64,000 nucleotides of DNA from Bacteroidota bacterium (GCA_947447375.1 CANFJB010000003.1:62001-126000), one strand, 5' to 3'; shown: positions 46,896 through 56,120, counted from the first letter of the stretch. Numbers and translations: made by a program. The notes: generated by a model from the sequence alone, not told the origin.

Positions 46896-48904
46896 ACGAC
46901 TTTTTAATAAAATCAACTATTATTTTAACGATTTTACTTGCCTTCTATCATTTAGTATTAGGGAGAGAAAAGATACATCAATTCAATCGATTTTATCTAT
47001 TAATCTCAATTGTAATTTCATTTATAATTCCATTTTTAACTTTTGAAATTATAAAAGTTATTCCTGTATTTGTAAATCTCGAACCTATAAAAAGCGTAGC
47101 AATTCCAACAGATATTAATGAAAATGAAATTAGGGAAACCGTAGCACCTATAGTTGAATCCATAAATTACATACCATATATATTGTGGAGTTTGTATGCT
47201 TTAATTACTTTGATATTACTGGGAAGATTTACGAAAAACGTTTTTGAATTAATTTCTAAAACTAAATCCAATCCCATTGTAAAATATAAAACCGCAAAAT
47301 TAGTTTTAGTTGATGAAAAAGTACTTCCTCATACTTTTTTGAATTACATTTTTATCAATTTTGACGATTACAATAGTAGAAATATTGAAGATGAATTATT
47401 CACACACGAATTGGTTCATGTAATACAAAAACACTCTTTAGATATTTTGTTTATTGAGTTTTTAAAAGTAATATTTTGGTTTAATCCAATTTTCATTTTC
47501 TACAAAAAAGCAATTCAACTTAATCACGAATTTCTTGCTGATGATGAAATTGTAAGAACCTATAATAATGTTCCTTTTTATCAAAATTTACTTTTACAAA
47601 AAGGGAATGACAACCAAACAATTTACTTAGCTAGTAATTTAAATTATTTAGTAACTAAAAAACGATTGATTATGATGACCAAAAGCACTTCACAAAGAAT
47701 AGCGTTATTAAAAATAGCATCCATTTTACCAATTCTAGCTGGATTAATTTACTTTTTCTGTTTTGAAGTTGTGGCACAACAAAAAGTAATAAATACCAAT
47801 TCAAAAAGTAACAGTTCTGAATTAAATGACAAGGATAAAATTAGAGATAGTTATTACAGAGGTGTTTATGTGAAAATTATTGATGAAAAAAATAACAAAA
47901 ATATTTCAACGCAATACGAAAATCTTTCATTAGAAGATCGAAGAAAATATTTTTATTACATTCCGGAAATGATGATTGAAAATGAAATTCCTGAGCCATT
48001 ATTTGAAAAAATGAAAGTAAAAAACATGGCTGTTTGGATTAATGGAAAAGTTAGAACCAAAGAAGAAATAAAAAAATATAAAAGATTAGATTTTAGTTAT
48101 TACTCTACAAGTTTTATTCATAAAAATGCTAGGTCTAAACGATTTCCACAAGAGTATCAATATTCGCTTTATACTAAAAAGTTTTTTGATGAAAATTTAA
48201 AAAACAGTCATTTGCACTTCAGCGGGGATACAATTAAAATTTGCTCAGTTTCCTATAAAACTGCTTTGAAAAATGTAGTTAAACCAAGAACGAAAGCAGA
48301 TACAATTGTTTGGTATACCAAAGGGAAGGACGGTTATAATTTATATATAAATGAAGATAATAAAAACAAAACAATAGTAATTGATGCCGGACACGGCGGA
48401 TCAGATTTTGGAGCGTCAAAAGAAGGATTGACAGAGAAATCTCTTACAGAAATTATATCAAATAAAATTCAAAATAGGAATGAGAATGAAGATGTTAAAA
48501 TTCATTTTACCAGAACTAACGATACATTTATTGATTTAAGTGATAGAGCTAAAATTGTAAATTCTTATCAACCGGATTTAGCTATTTCGTTACATTTTAA
48601 TTTTAATAAAAATATTGAAGCAAACGGCTTTGAAATTTACGTTTCCGAAAGTTCGCCAACTTCGGAAAAATCAAGAGAATTAGCCAATCAATTGGCAGCA
48701 GTTATTTCTAATGCTACACCATTAATAAATAGAGGTGTTAAAGTTGCACCATTTTATATATTGAAAAAATCGGAATGCCCAACAATAGTGGTTGAATTAG
48801 GGTTTCTTTCTAATGAAAATGACAGAAATTATGTGAATAGCGACATGGGGCAAACAGAAATTGCTAATGCAATTTTAAATTTTGTTTCTGGTTTAAAAAA
48901 ATAG
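46892..48904 (+). CDS. M56 (BlaR1/MecR1-like) membrane protease fused to an N-acetylmuramoyl-L-alanine amidase domain
   Basis: The 670-residue protein has three N-terminal membrane helices, a cytosolic zinc protease domain with HELVH at residues 172-176 and NHEFLADDE further on, and a fourth helix near 270-290. This gives the BlaR1 topology with the C-terminus in the periplasm. Residues about 300-490 are a linker region seen in flavobacterial M56 proteins (TKEEIKKYKRLDF). Residues 493-670 are an Amidase_3 domain with H501 in DAGHGG, E515 and H568 as zinc ligands and E635 in VELGFLSN as the catalytic Glu. The penicillin-binding sensor domain of BlaR1 is absent. It probably cleaves BlaI on a wall signal and itself acts on peptidoglycan; both are inferred. 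Confidence 0.9.
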   Translation: MNDFLIKSTIILTILLAFYHLVLGREKIHQFNRFYLLISIVISFIIPFLTFEIIKVIPVFVNLEPIKSVAIPTDINENEIRETVAPIVESINYIPYILWSLYALITLILLGRFTKNVFELISKTKSNPIVKYKTAKLVLVDEKVLPHTFLNYIFINFDDYNSRNIEDELFTHELVHVIQKHSLDILFIEFLKVIFWFNPIFIFYKKAIQLNHEFLADDEIVRTYNNVPFYQNLLLQKGNDNQTIYLASNLNYLVTKKRLIMMTKSTSQRIALLKIASILPILAGLIYFFCFEVVAQQKVINTNSKSNSSELNDKDKIRDSYYRGVYVKIIDEKNNKNISTQYENLSLEDRRKYFYYIPEMMIENEIPEPLFEKMKVKNMAVWINGKVRTKEEIKKYKRLDFSYYSTSFIHKNARSKRFPQEYQYSLYTKKFFDENLKNSHLHFSGDTIKICSVSYKTALKNVVKPRTKADTIVWYTKGKDGYNLYINEDNKNKTIVIDAGHGGSDFGASKEGLTEKSLTEIISNKIQNRNENEDVKIHFTRTNDTFIDLSDRAKIVNSYQPDLAISLHFNFNKNIEANGFEIYVSESSPTSEKSRELANQLAAVISNATPLINRGVKVAPFYILKKSECPTIVVELGFLSNENDRNYVNSDMGQTEIANAILNFVSGLKK

Positions 48905-49008
48905 TTATTAACGGTCTTTAATAATTACCTTTTTACCTTAATTCTCACTCCCTTCAGATCGAAAAAAATAAAATATTTAAAAAACACGATTTTTTTATAA
49001 GAATAGTG

Positions 49009-49039
49009 TTGATTTTTATGTTTTAAAAAATTATCTTTG
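49009..49039 (+). promoter_or_regulatory. Predicted promoter of atpD-atpC
   Basis: TTG (49009-49011) and TATCTTTG (49032-49039) are separated by 20 bases, matching the Bacteroidetes consensus. The leader to the ATG at 49124 is about 78 bases. The preceding gap from 48905 holds nothing else that I can see. Confidence 0.65.
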
Positions 49040-49120
49040 CGCCTTGAAAAACAAACCTAAATATTCCGTTTAGAAAATTTGTTTTTTATAAGTCTAATTA
49101 GCTATTTAATAAATACATAA

Positions 49121-50635
<1,515 letters not shown>

Positions 50636-50712
50636 TTCAATTAACAATGGATAATTAACAATTGACAATGTGAAAATTATCAATTATCAATTATCAATTA
50701 TCAATTAAAAAA
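50636..50712 (+). repeat. Low-complexity spacer between atpD and atpC
   Basis: The gap is filled with ATTATCAATT repeated at an 8-base period (four times at 50679-50706) preceded by the related AATTAACAATTGACAAT. The two halves are partly complementary. Confidence 0.65.
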
Positions 50713-50994
50713 ATGATTTTAGAAATAGTATCACCAGAAGCAAAATTATTTACAGGAGAAGTAACTTCGGTTTCTCTTCCTGGAGTAGATGGTAGCTTTC
50801 AATTATTGAATAATCACGCTCCAATTGTTTCCACTTTAAAAGAGGGATTAATTAAAATTGCGGCTTTGAGTTTTGATTTTAATAAAGGTTCGGAAGAGCA
50901 ATTCAATAAAGTAAACGATCAAAATTATACATTAGCTATTAATTCAGGTACAATTGAATTAAAAGACAATAAAGTGATCGTTTTAGTAGATTAA
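50713..50994 (+). CDS. atpC: ATP synthase F1 subunit epsilon, short form
   Basis: The 93-residue protein matches the N-terminal beta-sandwich of epsilon: LEIVSPEAKLFTGEVTSVSLPG, abbreviated to SPEAKLFTGEV, then GSFQLLNNHAPIVSTL. The C-terminal helical hairpin of longer epsilon subunits (about 130-140 residues) is absent, so the usual helical inhibition of ATP hydrolysis is not expected. It is co-transcribed with atpD and ends at a terminator. Confidence 0.93.
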   Translation: MILEIVSPEAKLFTGEVTSVSLPGVDGSFQLLNNHAPIVSTLKEGLIKIAALSFDFNKGSEEQFNKVNDQNYTLAINSGTIELKDNKVIVLVD

Positions 50995-51011
50995 TTTTAA
51001 TTACAACACAT

Positions 51012-51045
51012 AAAAAAAGGCTCAATATTAAATTGAGCCTTTTTT
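51012..51045 (+). terminator. Terminator after atpC
   Basis: AAAAGGCTCAAT and ATTGAGCCTTTT form a long stem with T runs on both strands, also usable by the convergent lipoprotein gene. Confidence 0.9.
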
Positions 51046-51060
51046 GTATTTAATATTTTA

Positions 51061-51552
51061 TTAGTTAACCGGAATCTTATAAAACACACCGTTAGTAAAA
51101 TTCACAATAGGATTTCCTAGAGGATTGTTAGTTAAATTAAAAGCGTTAAAACGATAAGTTCCACTGATTGTTTTGTTTATTGGATCGTATTCTGAGAGAA
51201 TAATTTGACCATCCTGAGCATTTGCCCCAGTGGCATAAAATAAATTTTGACCATTTACTACATAACTGAACGTTGCTTCACTTGCAGAACCTGTTCCAAG
51301 AACGCTTGTTATTGGGCAGATATTAGTAGCACTAGGAAGCGGCATTTTTAACGTTAAAGTTTCAAACTGACTGTCGGCCTCTAGCGAAATGGTATTAGTT
51401 ACTGGGTCAATAGTTGCGCTAAATGATTGCGCTCTCCAAAAATAATTGTCTTTTGTTCCTTGAACGGAAGGATTGTTAAAAGAAACTTCTTGAGTACACC
51501 CGCTTAAAGTGATTGTTGCTAAGAATAGGATGATAAATTTTTTCATTTTCAT
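51061..51552 (-). CDS. Small lipoprotein, DUF6252-like
   Basis: The 163-residue protein has a signal peptide with the lipobox LSGC and a mature part of beta strands, FWRAQSFSATI at the start and a YRFNAFNLTNNP stretch near the end. This resembles the small DUF6252 lipoproteins common in flavobacteria. The function is unknown. It lies between atpC and rpsP on the opposite strand. Confidence 0.6.
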   Translation of the reverse strand: MKMKKFIILFLATITLSGCTQEVSFNNPSVQGTKDNYFWRAQSFSATIDPVTNTISLEADSQFETLTLKMPLPSATNICPITSVLGTGSASEATFSYVVNGQNLFYATGANAQDGQIILSEYDPINKTISGTYRFNAFNLTNNPLGNPIVNFTNGVFYKIPVN

Positions 51553-51687
51553 TATTTTGTTTTACAAAAATAGACTAATTAAATAAAAAAGCTAAAATTT
51601 TTAAAATAAATTACGTTGATTTTTACATTATTTTACTCAATATCATAAAATTAACAGTGGTAGATTAGTTACATTCAAAAAAATAAT

Positions 51688-51695
51688 TATCTTTG
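51688..51695 (+). promoter_or_regulatory. Predicted -7 box of the rpsP operon
   Basis: TATCTTTG matches TAnnTTTG, 49 bases before the rpsP ATG. A -33 TTG is not evident. Confidence 0.55.
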
Positions 51696-51710
51696 CACCC
51701 TTAATTAACG

Positions 51711-51725
51711 GAGGTCGTGTACCTC
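51711..51725 (+). promoter_or_regulatory. Hairpin in the rpsP leader
   Basis: GAGGT-CGTGT-ACCTC is a 5-bp stem with a 5-base loop near the predicted 5' end of the transcript. It includes most of a GGAGG that is 30 bases from the ATG, too far to be a ribosome-binding site. Confidence 0.4.
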
Positions 51726-51744
51726 AAAATTTAATCATAAGATT

Positions 51745-52467
51745 ATGTCTGTAAAAATTAGATTACAAAGACACGGTAAAAAAGGAAAACCTTTTTACTG
51801 GGTTGTAGCAGCTGATGCTCGCTCAAAAAGAGATGGTAGATACCTAGAAAAAATTGGTACTTACAATCCAAACACTAACCCTGCAACTATCGAATTAAAC
51901 CTTGATAGCGCTGTAAGATGGTTACATAATGGTGCTCAACCAACGGATACTGCAAAAGCAATATTATCATACAAAGGAGCATTATTGAAACACCACCTTG
52001 ATGGAGGAATCCGTAAAGGGGCATTAACTCAAGAACAAGCTGATGCAAAATTAGCTGCTTGGTTAGAAGCAAAAGCTGGAAAAGTGGATGCTAAAAAAGA
52101 TGGTTTATCTAAAGCGCAAGCTGCTGCTAAAGCAAAAGCATTCAAAGCGGAACAAGCTGTAAATGCTAAACGTTTAGAAGATGCTGCTAAAGCTGAAGCT
52201 GATGCAATTGCTGCTGAGTCTGCTGTTGAAGAAGTTGAAGAAGCTTCTGCTGCTGAAGTAGAAGTTGAAGAAACTGCTGCTGAAGAAGTTGTAGCTGAAG
52301 AAGTTGTAGATGAAGTTGAAGAAGCTCCTGCTGCTGAGGTTACTGCTGAAGAAGTTGTAGCTGAAGCTGAAGAAGCTCCTGCTGCTGAGGTTACTGCTGA
52401 AGAAGTTGTAGCTGAAGCTGAAGAAGCTCCTGCTGCTGAAGAGAATAACGAAGAAGCACAAGCTTAA
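51745..52467 (+). CDS. rpsP: 30S ribosomal protein S16 with long Ala/Glu-rich tail
   Basis: The 240-residue protein starts with the S16 core (SVKIRLQRHGKKGKPFYWVVAADAR, quoted here as KIRLQRHGKKGKPFYWVVAA; then GTYNPNTNP and VRWLHNGAQPTDT). The core is about 85 residues in most bacteria. From about residue 110 a Lys/Ala-rich helix follows, then an acidic tail of Ala, Glu and Val to the end. Two exact 51-bp direct repeats encode a 17-residue unit in the tail. It heads an operon with rimM and trmN6. Confidence 0.95.
   Translation: MSVKIRLQRHGKKGKPFYWVVAADARSKRDGRYLEKIGTYNPNTNPATIELNLDSAVRWLHNGAQPTDTAKAILSYKGALLKHHLDGGIRKGALTQEQADAKLAAWLEAKAGKVDAKKDGLSKAQAAAKAKAFKAEQAVNAKRLEDAAKAEADAIAAESAVEEVEEASAAEVEVEETAAEEVVAEEVVDEVEEAPAAEVTAEEVVAEAEEAPAAEVTAEEVVAEAEEAPAAEENNEEAQA
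52321..52422 (+). repeat. Two exact 51-bp tandem repeats in the rpsP tail
   Basis: Units 52321-52371 and 52372-52422 are identical and a third begins at 52423. Each encodes EAPAAEVTAEEVVAEAE. They are prone to slippage or recombination. Confidence 0.9.
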
Positions 52468-52483
52468 TTCATTTAGCGATTCA

Positions 52484-53008
52484 ATGCGTAAAGACGAATG
52501 TTTTTATTTAGGTAAAATCGCAAAAAAATTTAGCTTCAAAGGGGAAGTCTTAGCTTATTTAGACACAGACGAACCCGAGTTATACGAAAATTTGGAATCA
52601 GTGTTTGTTGAATGCAACAAACACTTGGTTCCTTTTTTTATTGAAAGTAGTTCCCTTCATAAAAATGATTTTTTAAGAATTCGTTTTGAAGATGTTACTA
52701 CTGAAGATGAGGCAGAAGCTATTCTTGGCAATGCCCTTTACCTTCCTTTAGATAGATTGCCTAAACTTTCAGGTAAAAAATTCTATTTCCACGAAGTTAT
52801 TGGTTTTGAAATCGATGATAAAAAACACGGAGTTATTGGCAAAATTGTATCTGTGAATGATACCACTGCACAGCCACTTTTTGAAGTTTTGAATGGCGAT
52901 GTGGAAATGTTAATCCCAATGGTGGATCATTTTCTATTGAAAATCGATAGAGAAAATAAAAAAGTGATGATGGATTTGCCAGACGGTTTAATCGAAATGT
53001 ACCTCTAG
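52484..53008 (+). CDS. rimM: Ribosome maturation factor RimM
   Basis: The 174-residue protein has the N-terminal RimM barrel (CFYLGKIAKKFSFKGEVLAY) and the C-terminal PRC-like barrel (YFHEVIGFEI, LIPMVDHFLLKID). It assists maturation of the 30S head by binding S19. It lies 16 bases after rpsP, whose product it classically accompanies. Confidence 0.94.
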   Translation: MRKDECFYLGKIAKKFSFKGEVLAYLDTDEPELYENLESVFVECNKHLVPFFIESSSLHKNDFLRIRFEDVTTEDEAEAILGNALYLPLDRLPKLSGKKFYFHEVIGFEIDDKKHGVIGKIVSVNDTTAQPLFEVLNGDVEMLIPMVDHFLLKIDRENKKVMMDLPDGLIEMYL

Positions 53009-53073
53009 AAAGTTTATTCGGTTAATCGAAAATTCTTAAATCTAAATTCTTAAATCAGAGATCAGAAATCACA
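53009..53073 (+). repeat. Low-complexity spacer between rimM and trmN6
   Basis: The gap holds AAATTCTTAAATC repeated (period 14) and the related AGATCAGAAATCA, then the ATG of the next gene. It resembles the other intra-operon spacers. Confidence 0.5.
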
Positions 53074-53787
53074 ATGTCGGTATTTCAATTCAAACAATTT
53101 TCTGTAAACCAAGACCAGACTGCCATGAAAATTGGAACAGACGGCATTTTGCTGGGCGCTTGGACACCAATAGAAAACAATCCTAAATCAGTTTTAGATA
53201 TTGGAACGGGAACCGGAATAATTGCTTTAATGTTGGCACAAAGAAGCGACGCCGAACAAATTGACGCCTTAGAAATTGATGAAAGTGCCTACGAACAATC
53301 GGTTGAAAATTTCGAAAATTCCCCATGGGGAGATCGTTTGTTTTGTTTTCATGCAGGTTTAGATGAATTTGTAGATGATCCAGAAGACGAATATGATTTG
53401 ATTGTTTCCAATCCTCCATTTTATTCAGAAGAATATCGTTCAGAGAATGAACAGCGTGATTTAGCAAGATTTCAAGGAGCTATGCCTTTTGAAGAATTGG
53501 TGGAAGCTGCCGATTTATTGTTATCTGAAAATGGGATTTTTTCTGTAATTATTCCATTTAATGAAGAAGATCGATTTATCGAATTGTGTGCAGAAGTGGA
53601 ACTTTTTCCTATAAAGGCCACTCGTGTTAAAGGGGCTCCAAACACCAAAATTATTCGGAGTTTATTGGCTTTTAAAAGATATGAATTGGCAGTTTTAACA
53701 GCAGATGAACTGATAATCGAGATTAGCCGACACGAATATACCCCAGAATATATTTCTCTTACGAAAGATTTCTACATAAAAATGTAG
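53074..53787 (+). CDS. trmN6: tRNA1(Val) adenine-37 N6-methyltransferase
   Basis: The 237-residue SAM-dependent methyltransferase has motif I VLDIGTGTGIIALML and the amino-methylating NPPF motif (SNPPFY), in the order of the YfiC/TrmN6 family. It modifies A37 of tRNA-Val. The C-terminus DFYIKM is the usual end, with a structured dispersed element starting right after the stop codon. Confidence 0.9.
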   Translation: MSVFQFKQFSVNQDQTAMKIGTDGILLGAWTPIENNPKSVLDIGTGTGIIALMLAQRSDAEQIDALEIDESAYEQSVENFENSPWGDRLFCFHAGLDEFVDDPEDEYDLIVSNPPFYSEEYRSENEQRDLARFQGAMPFEELVEAADLLLSENGIFSVIIPFNEEDRFIELCAEVELFPIKATRVKGAPNTKIIRSLLAFKRYELAVLTADELIIEISRHEYTPEYISLTKDFYIKM

Positions 53788-53788
53788 C

Positions 53789-53912
53789 CCTAGCCCTGAG
53801 TACTTCACCTAACTTTTATTAACATAGGAGTTCAGTGAACTACGTTTAAAGAGGAAATCCCTCGCTTTTTAGCGAGGATTGCAACGGAAAGCAGGATTAA
53901 GCTCCAAAAAAA
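53789..53912 (+). repeat. Dispersed structured element, copy B (long form)
   Basis: It begins CCTAGCCCTGA and ends GGAAAGCAGGATTAAGCTCC plus an A run, matching copy A at 33541-33621. The hairpin is CTCGC-TTTTTA-GCGAG, with the same bulged C. The stem differs from copy A by an A:T to T:A swap that keeps pairing. An insertion of about 45 bases with an AGTTCA/TGAACT palindrome follows the 5' end. It starts 1 base after the trmN6 stop, in the sense direction. Confidence 0.8.
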
Positions 53913-53961
53913 CAATCAAAAAATATAACAATTGTTAATCGGTTTGTTACATTTCTTTGTG

Positions 53962-53969
53962 TAAATTTG
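53962..53969 (+). promoter_or_regulatory. Predicted -7 box of the acyl-CoA dehydrogenase gene
   Basis: TAAATTTG matches TAnnTTTG, 56 bases before the ATG and about 50 bases after the end of the structured element. Confidence 0.5.
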
Positions 53970-54025
53970 CAAGTGACTATTAATTAGTTTGTTTCGCTTT
54001 TGCGATTTAACCAAAAAGATAATAC

Positions 54026-55204
54026 ATGAAACCAGATTTATTTCAAGCTCCAGATTATTACAACCTTGATGAATTATTGACGGACGAACATAAATTAGTT
54101 CGTGACGCAGCGAGAGAATGGGTAAAAAGAGAAGTGTCACCTATAATTGAAGATTACGCGCAAAGGGCTGATTTTCCGACTCAAATTATCAAAGGATTAG
54201 CGGATATTGGTGCTTTTGGACCTTATATTCCTGAAGAATATGGTGGTGCGGGATTGGATCAAATCTCTTATGGTTTGATAATGCAAGAAATTGAAAGAGG
54301 TGATTCTGGTGTTCGTTCCACGGCTTCTGTTCAATCTTCATTGGTGATGTATCCAATTTGGAAATATGGAAATGAGGAACAAAGAATGAAATATTTACCA
54401 AAATTAGCTTCGGGAGAATTCATGGGTTGTTTTGGTTTGACCGAGCCAAATTACGGTTCAGATCCTGGAAGTATGATTACCAATTATAAAGATATGGGCG
54501 ACCATTATTTATTAAATGGAGCTAAAATGTGGATTTCGAATGCGCCATTTGCAGACATTGCAATTGTATGGGCTAAGAATGAAGAAGGAAGAATTCACGG
54601 ATTGATTGTGGAGCGTGGAATGGAAGGTTTTACCACTCCTGAAACGCACAACAAATGGTCGTTACGTGCATCGGCAACTGGAGAATTGATTTTTGATAAT
54701 GTGAAAGTTCCTAAGGAAAATTTATTACCAAATAAATCGGGATTGGGAGCACCACTAGGATGTTTAGATTCTGCTCGTTATGGAATTGCATGGGGTGCAA
54801 TTGGAGCAGCGATGGACTGTTATGATACTGCGTTGCGCTATGCAAAAGAGAGAATTCAGTTTGACAAACCTATCGCTGGAACGCAATTACAACAAAAGAA
54901 ATTAGCTGAAATGATTACCGAAATTACTAAAGCGCAATTGTTAACTTGGCGTTTAGGAGTTTTAAGAAATGAAGGTAAAGCGACAACTGCTCAAATTTCG
55001 ATGGCGAAAAGAAACAATGTTGATATGGCAATTAATATTGCTCGTGAAGCCAGACAAATATTAGGTGGAATGGGAATTACGGGTGAATATTCAATTATGA
55101 GACACATGATGAATTTGGAATCGGTGATTACTTATGAAGGAACTCACGACATTCACTTGTTAATTACAGGAGCTGATATTACCGGAATTCCAGCATTCAA
55201 ATAG
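54026..55204 (+). CDS. Acyl-CoA dehydrogenase, glutaryl-CoA dehydrogenase type
   Basis: The 392-residue flavoprotein has the ACAD fold with CFGLTEPNYGSDPGSM (FAD/substrate region), RYGIAWGAIGAAMDCY and the catalytic Glu in TYEGTHDIHLL near the C-terminus. The EGTHDIH position and KWSLRASATGE favour glutaryl-CoA dehydrogenase, which oxidatively decarboxylates glutaryl-CoA from lysine or tryptophan breakdown. No other genes of that route are next to it. Confidence 0.88.
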   Translation: MKPDLFQAPDYYNLDELLTDEHKLVRDAAREWVKREVSPIIEDYAQRADFPTQIIKGLADIGAFGPYIPEEYGGAGLDQISYGLIMQEIERGDSGVRSTASVQSSLVMYPIWKYGNEEQRMKYLPKLASGEFMGCFGLTEPNYGSDPGSMITNYKDMGDHYLLNGAKMWISNAPFADIAIVWAKNEEGRIHGLIVERGMEGFTTPETHNKWSLRASATGELIFDNVKVPKENLLPNKSGLGAPLGCLDSARYGIAWGAIGAAMDCYDTALRYAKERIQFDKPIAGTQLQQKKLAEMITEITKAQLLTWRLGVLRNEGKATTAQISMAKRNNVDMAINIAREARQILGGMGITGEYSIMRHMMNLESVITYEGTHDIHLLITGADITGIPAFK

Positions 55205-55242
55205 TAGTTAACAATTATTAAAGTATTGATAAAATTGATAGC

Positions 55243-55272
55243 AAAAGCTTCTTGGAAACGAGAAGCTTTTTT
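55243..55272 (+). terminator. Terminator after the acyl-CoA dehydrogenase gene
   Basis: AAAAGCTTCT and AGAAGCTTTT form a 10-bp stem around an 8-base loop, followed by T residues. The next promoter overlaps it. Confidence 0.88.
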
Positions 55273-55279
55273 ACTTTTG
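55252..55279 (+). promoter_or_regulatory. Predicted promoter of the DUF3050 gene, overlapping the terminator
   Basis: TTG at 55252-55254 lies in the loop of the terminator and TACTTTTG (TAnnTTTG) at 55272-55279 directly follows its T run, with 17 bases between them. Confidence 0.5.
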
Positions 55280-55295
55280 TGTAAAATTTACAAAC

Positions 55296-56081
55296 ATGGA
55301 TATCCAATCTATAAATAGGAGTATTGAAACTCAAAAAAGTGCCTTATTACAGCATTCTTTATACGAAAAAGTAGAAACGATTGAAGACTTACATTGTTTT
55401 CTAGAAAGTCACGTTTATGCAGTTTGGGATTTCATGTCTTTGTTGAAAGCATTGCAATCGAAATTGACTTGTACCACAACGCCATGGATTGCTTCGAAAA
55501 ACCCAGAAACTCGTTATTTAATTAATGAAATTGTTTTGGCAGAAGAATCGGATTTGACTTTGGACGGAAAAAGACAAAGCCATTTTGAAATGTACCTTGA
55601 TGCAATGATTTCTTGTGGCGCCAATACGGAACAAATCAATAATTTTATTGAGAATGTAGTAGCTACACAAAATATTTTTGTATCTATAAAACAAAGTGAT
55701 TTACATCCAAATATAAAAGCCTTTTTAGATTTCACATTCAGAGTTATTGAGGAAGGAAAACCGCATGAAATTGCTGCCGCATTTACCTTTGGAAGAGAAG
55801 ATTTAATTCCAGCGATGTTCACTGAAATTTTAAGAAATTTTGAAGCGAACTTCCCTCAAACCGATTTAAGTAAATTGATTTATTACTTCGAAAGACATAT
55901 AGAATTGGACGCTGACGAACATGGTCCAATGGCAATGAAAATGATATCTGAACTTTGTGAAAACAGTGAAACCAAGTGGAAGGAAGTGGAGGAAATCTCA
56001 AAATTAGCACTTGAAAAACGCATCGGACTTTGGGATGCAATTGAAGAAAAAATAGTAAAATCAGCAACCGAATTGGTTTAA
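55296..56081 (+). CDS. DUF3050 family protein (heme-oxygenase-like fold)
   Basis: The 261-residue all-helical protein matches DUF3050: HVYAVWDFMSLLKALQ early, then TTPWIASKNPETRYLINEIV and a C-terminal FERHIELDADEHGPMA with His/Asp/Glu that could bind metal. The fold is like heme oxygenase or diiron proteins. The reaction is unknown. It converges on the ferredoxin gene across a shared terminator. Confidence 0.82.
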   Translation: MDIQSINRSIETQKSALLQHSLYEKVETIEDLHCFLESHVYAVWDFMSLLKALQSKLTCTTTPWIASKNPETRYLINEIVLAEESDLTLDGKRQSHFEMYLDAMISCGANTEQINNFIENVVATQNIFVSIKQSDLHPNIKAFLDFTFRVIEEGKPHEIAAAFTFGREDLIPAMFTEILRNFEANFPQTDLSKLIYYFERHIELDADEHGPMAMKMISELCENSETKWKEVEEISKLALEKRIGLWDAIEEKIVKSATELV

Positions 56082-56088
56082 TTCTAAT

Positions 56089-56120
56089 AAAAAAGCGAGA
56101 TACTCATCTCGCTTTTTTTA
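56089..56120 (+). terminator. Bidirectional terminator between the DUF3050 and ferredoxin genes
   Basis: AAAAAAGCGAGAT and ATCTCGCTTTTTT form a 13-bp stem with a 4-base loop. The ferredoxin stop codon lies in its outer edge. Confidence 0.9.

Noticed and set aside
50636-50712. ATTATCAATT repeats as a CRISPR array or origin
   Set aside because: The period is 8 bases with no spacers, no cas genes and no dnaA gene or DnaA-box cluster; it resembles the other operon spacers.
51710-51714. GGAGG as the ribosome-binding site of rpsP
   Set aside because: It is 30 bases from the ATG and lies in a hairpin.
52174-52461. Open frame of 95 codons on the minus strand, rich in Ser and Phe
   Set aside because: It is the antisense shadow of the repetitive Ala/Glu tail of rpsP; composition follows from the GAA/GCT repeats.
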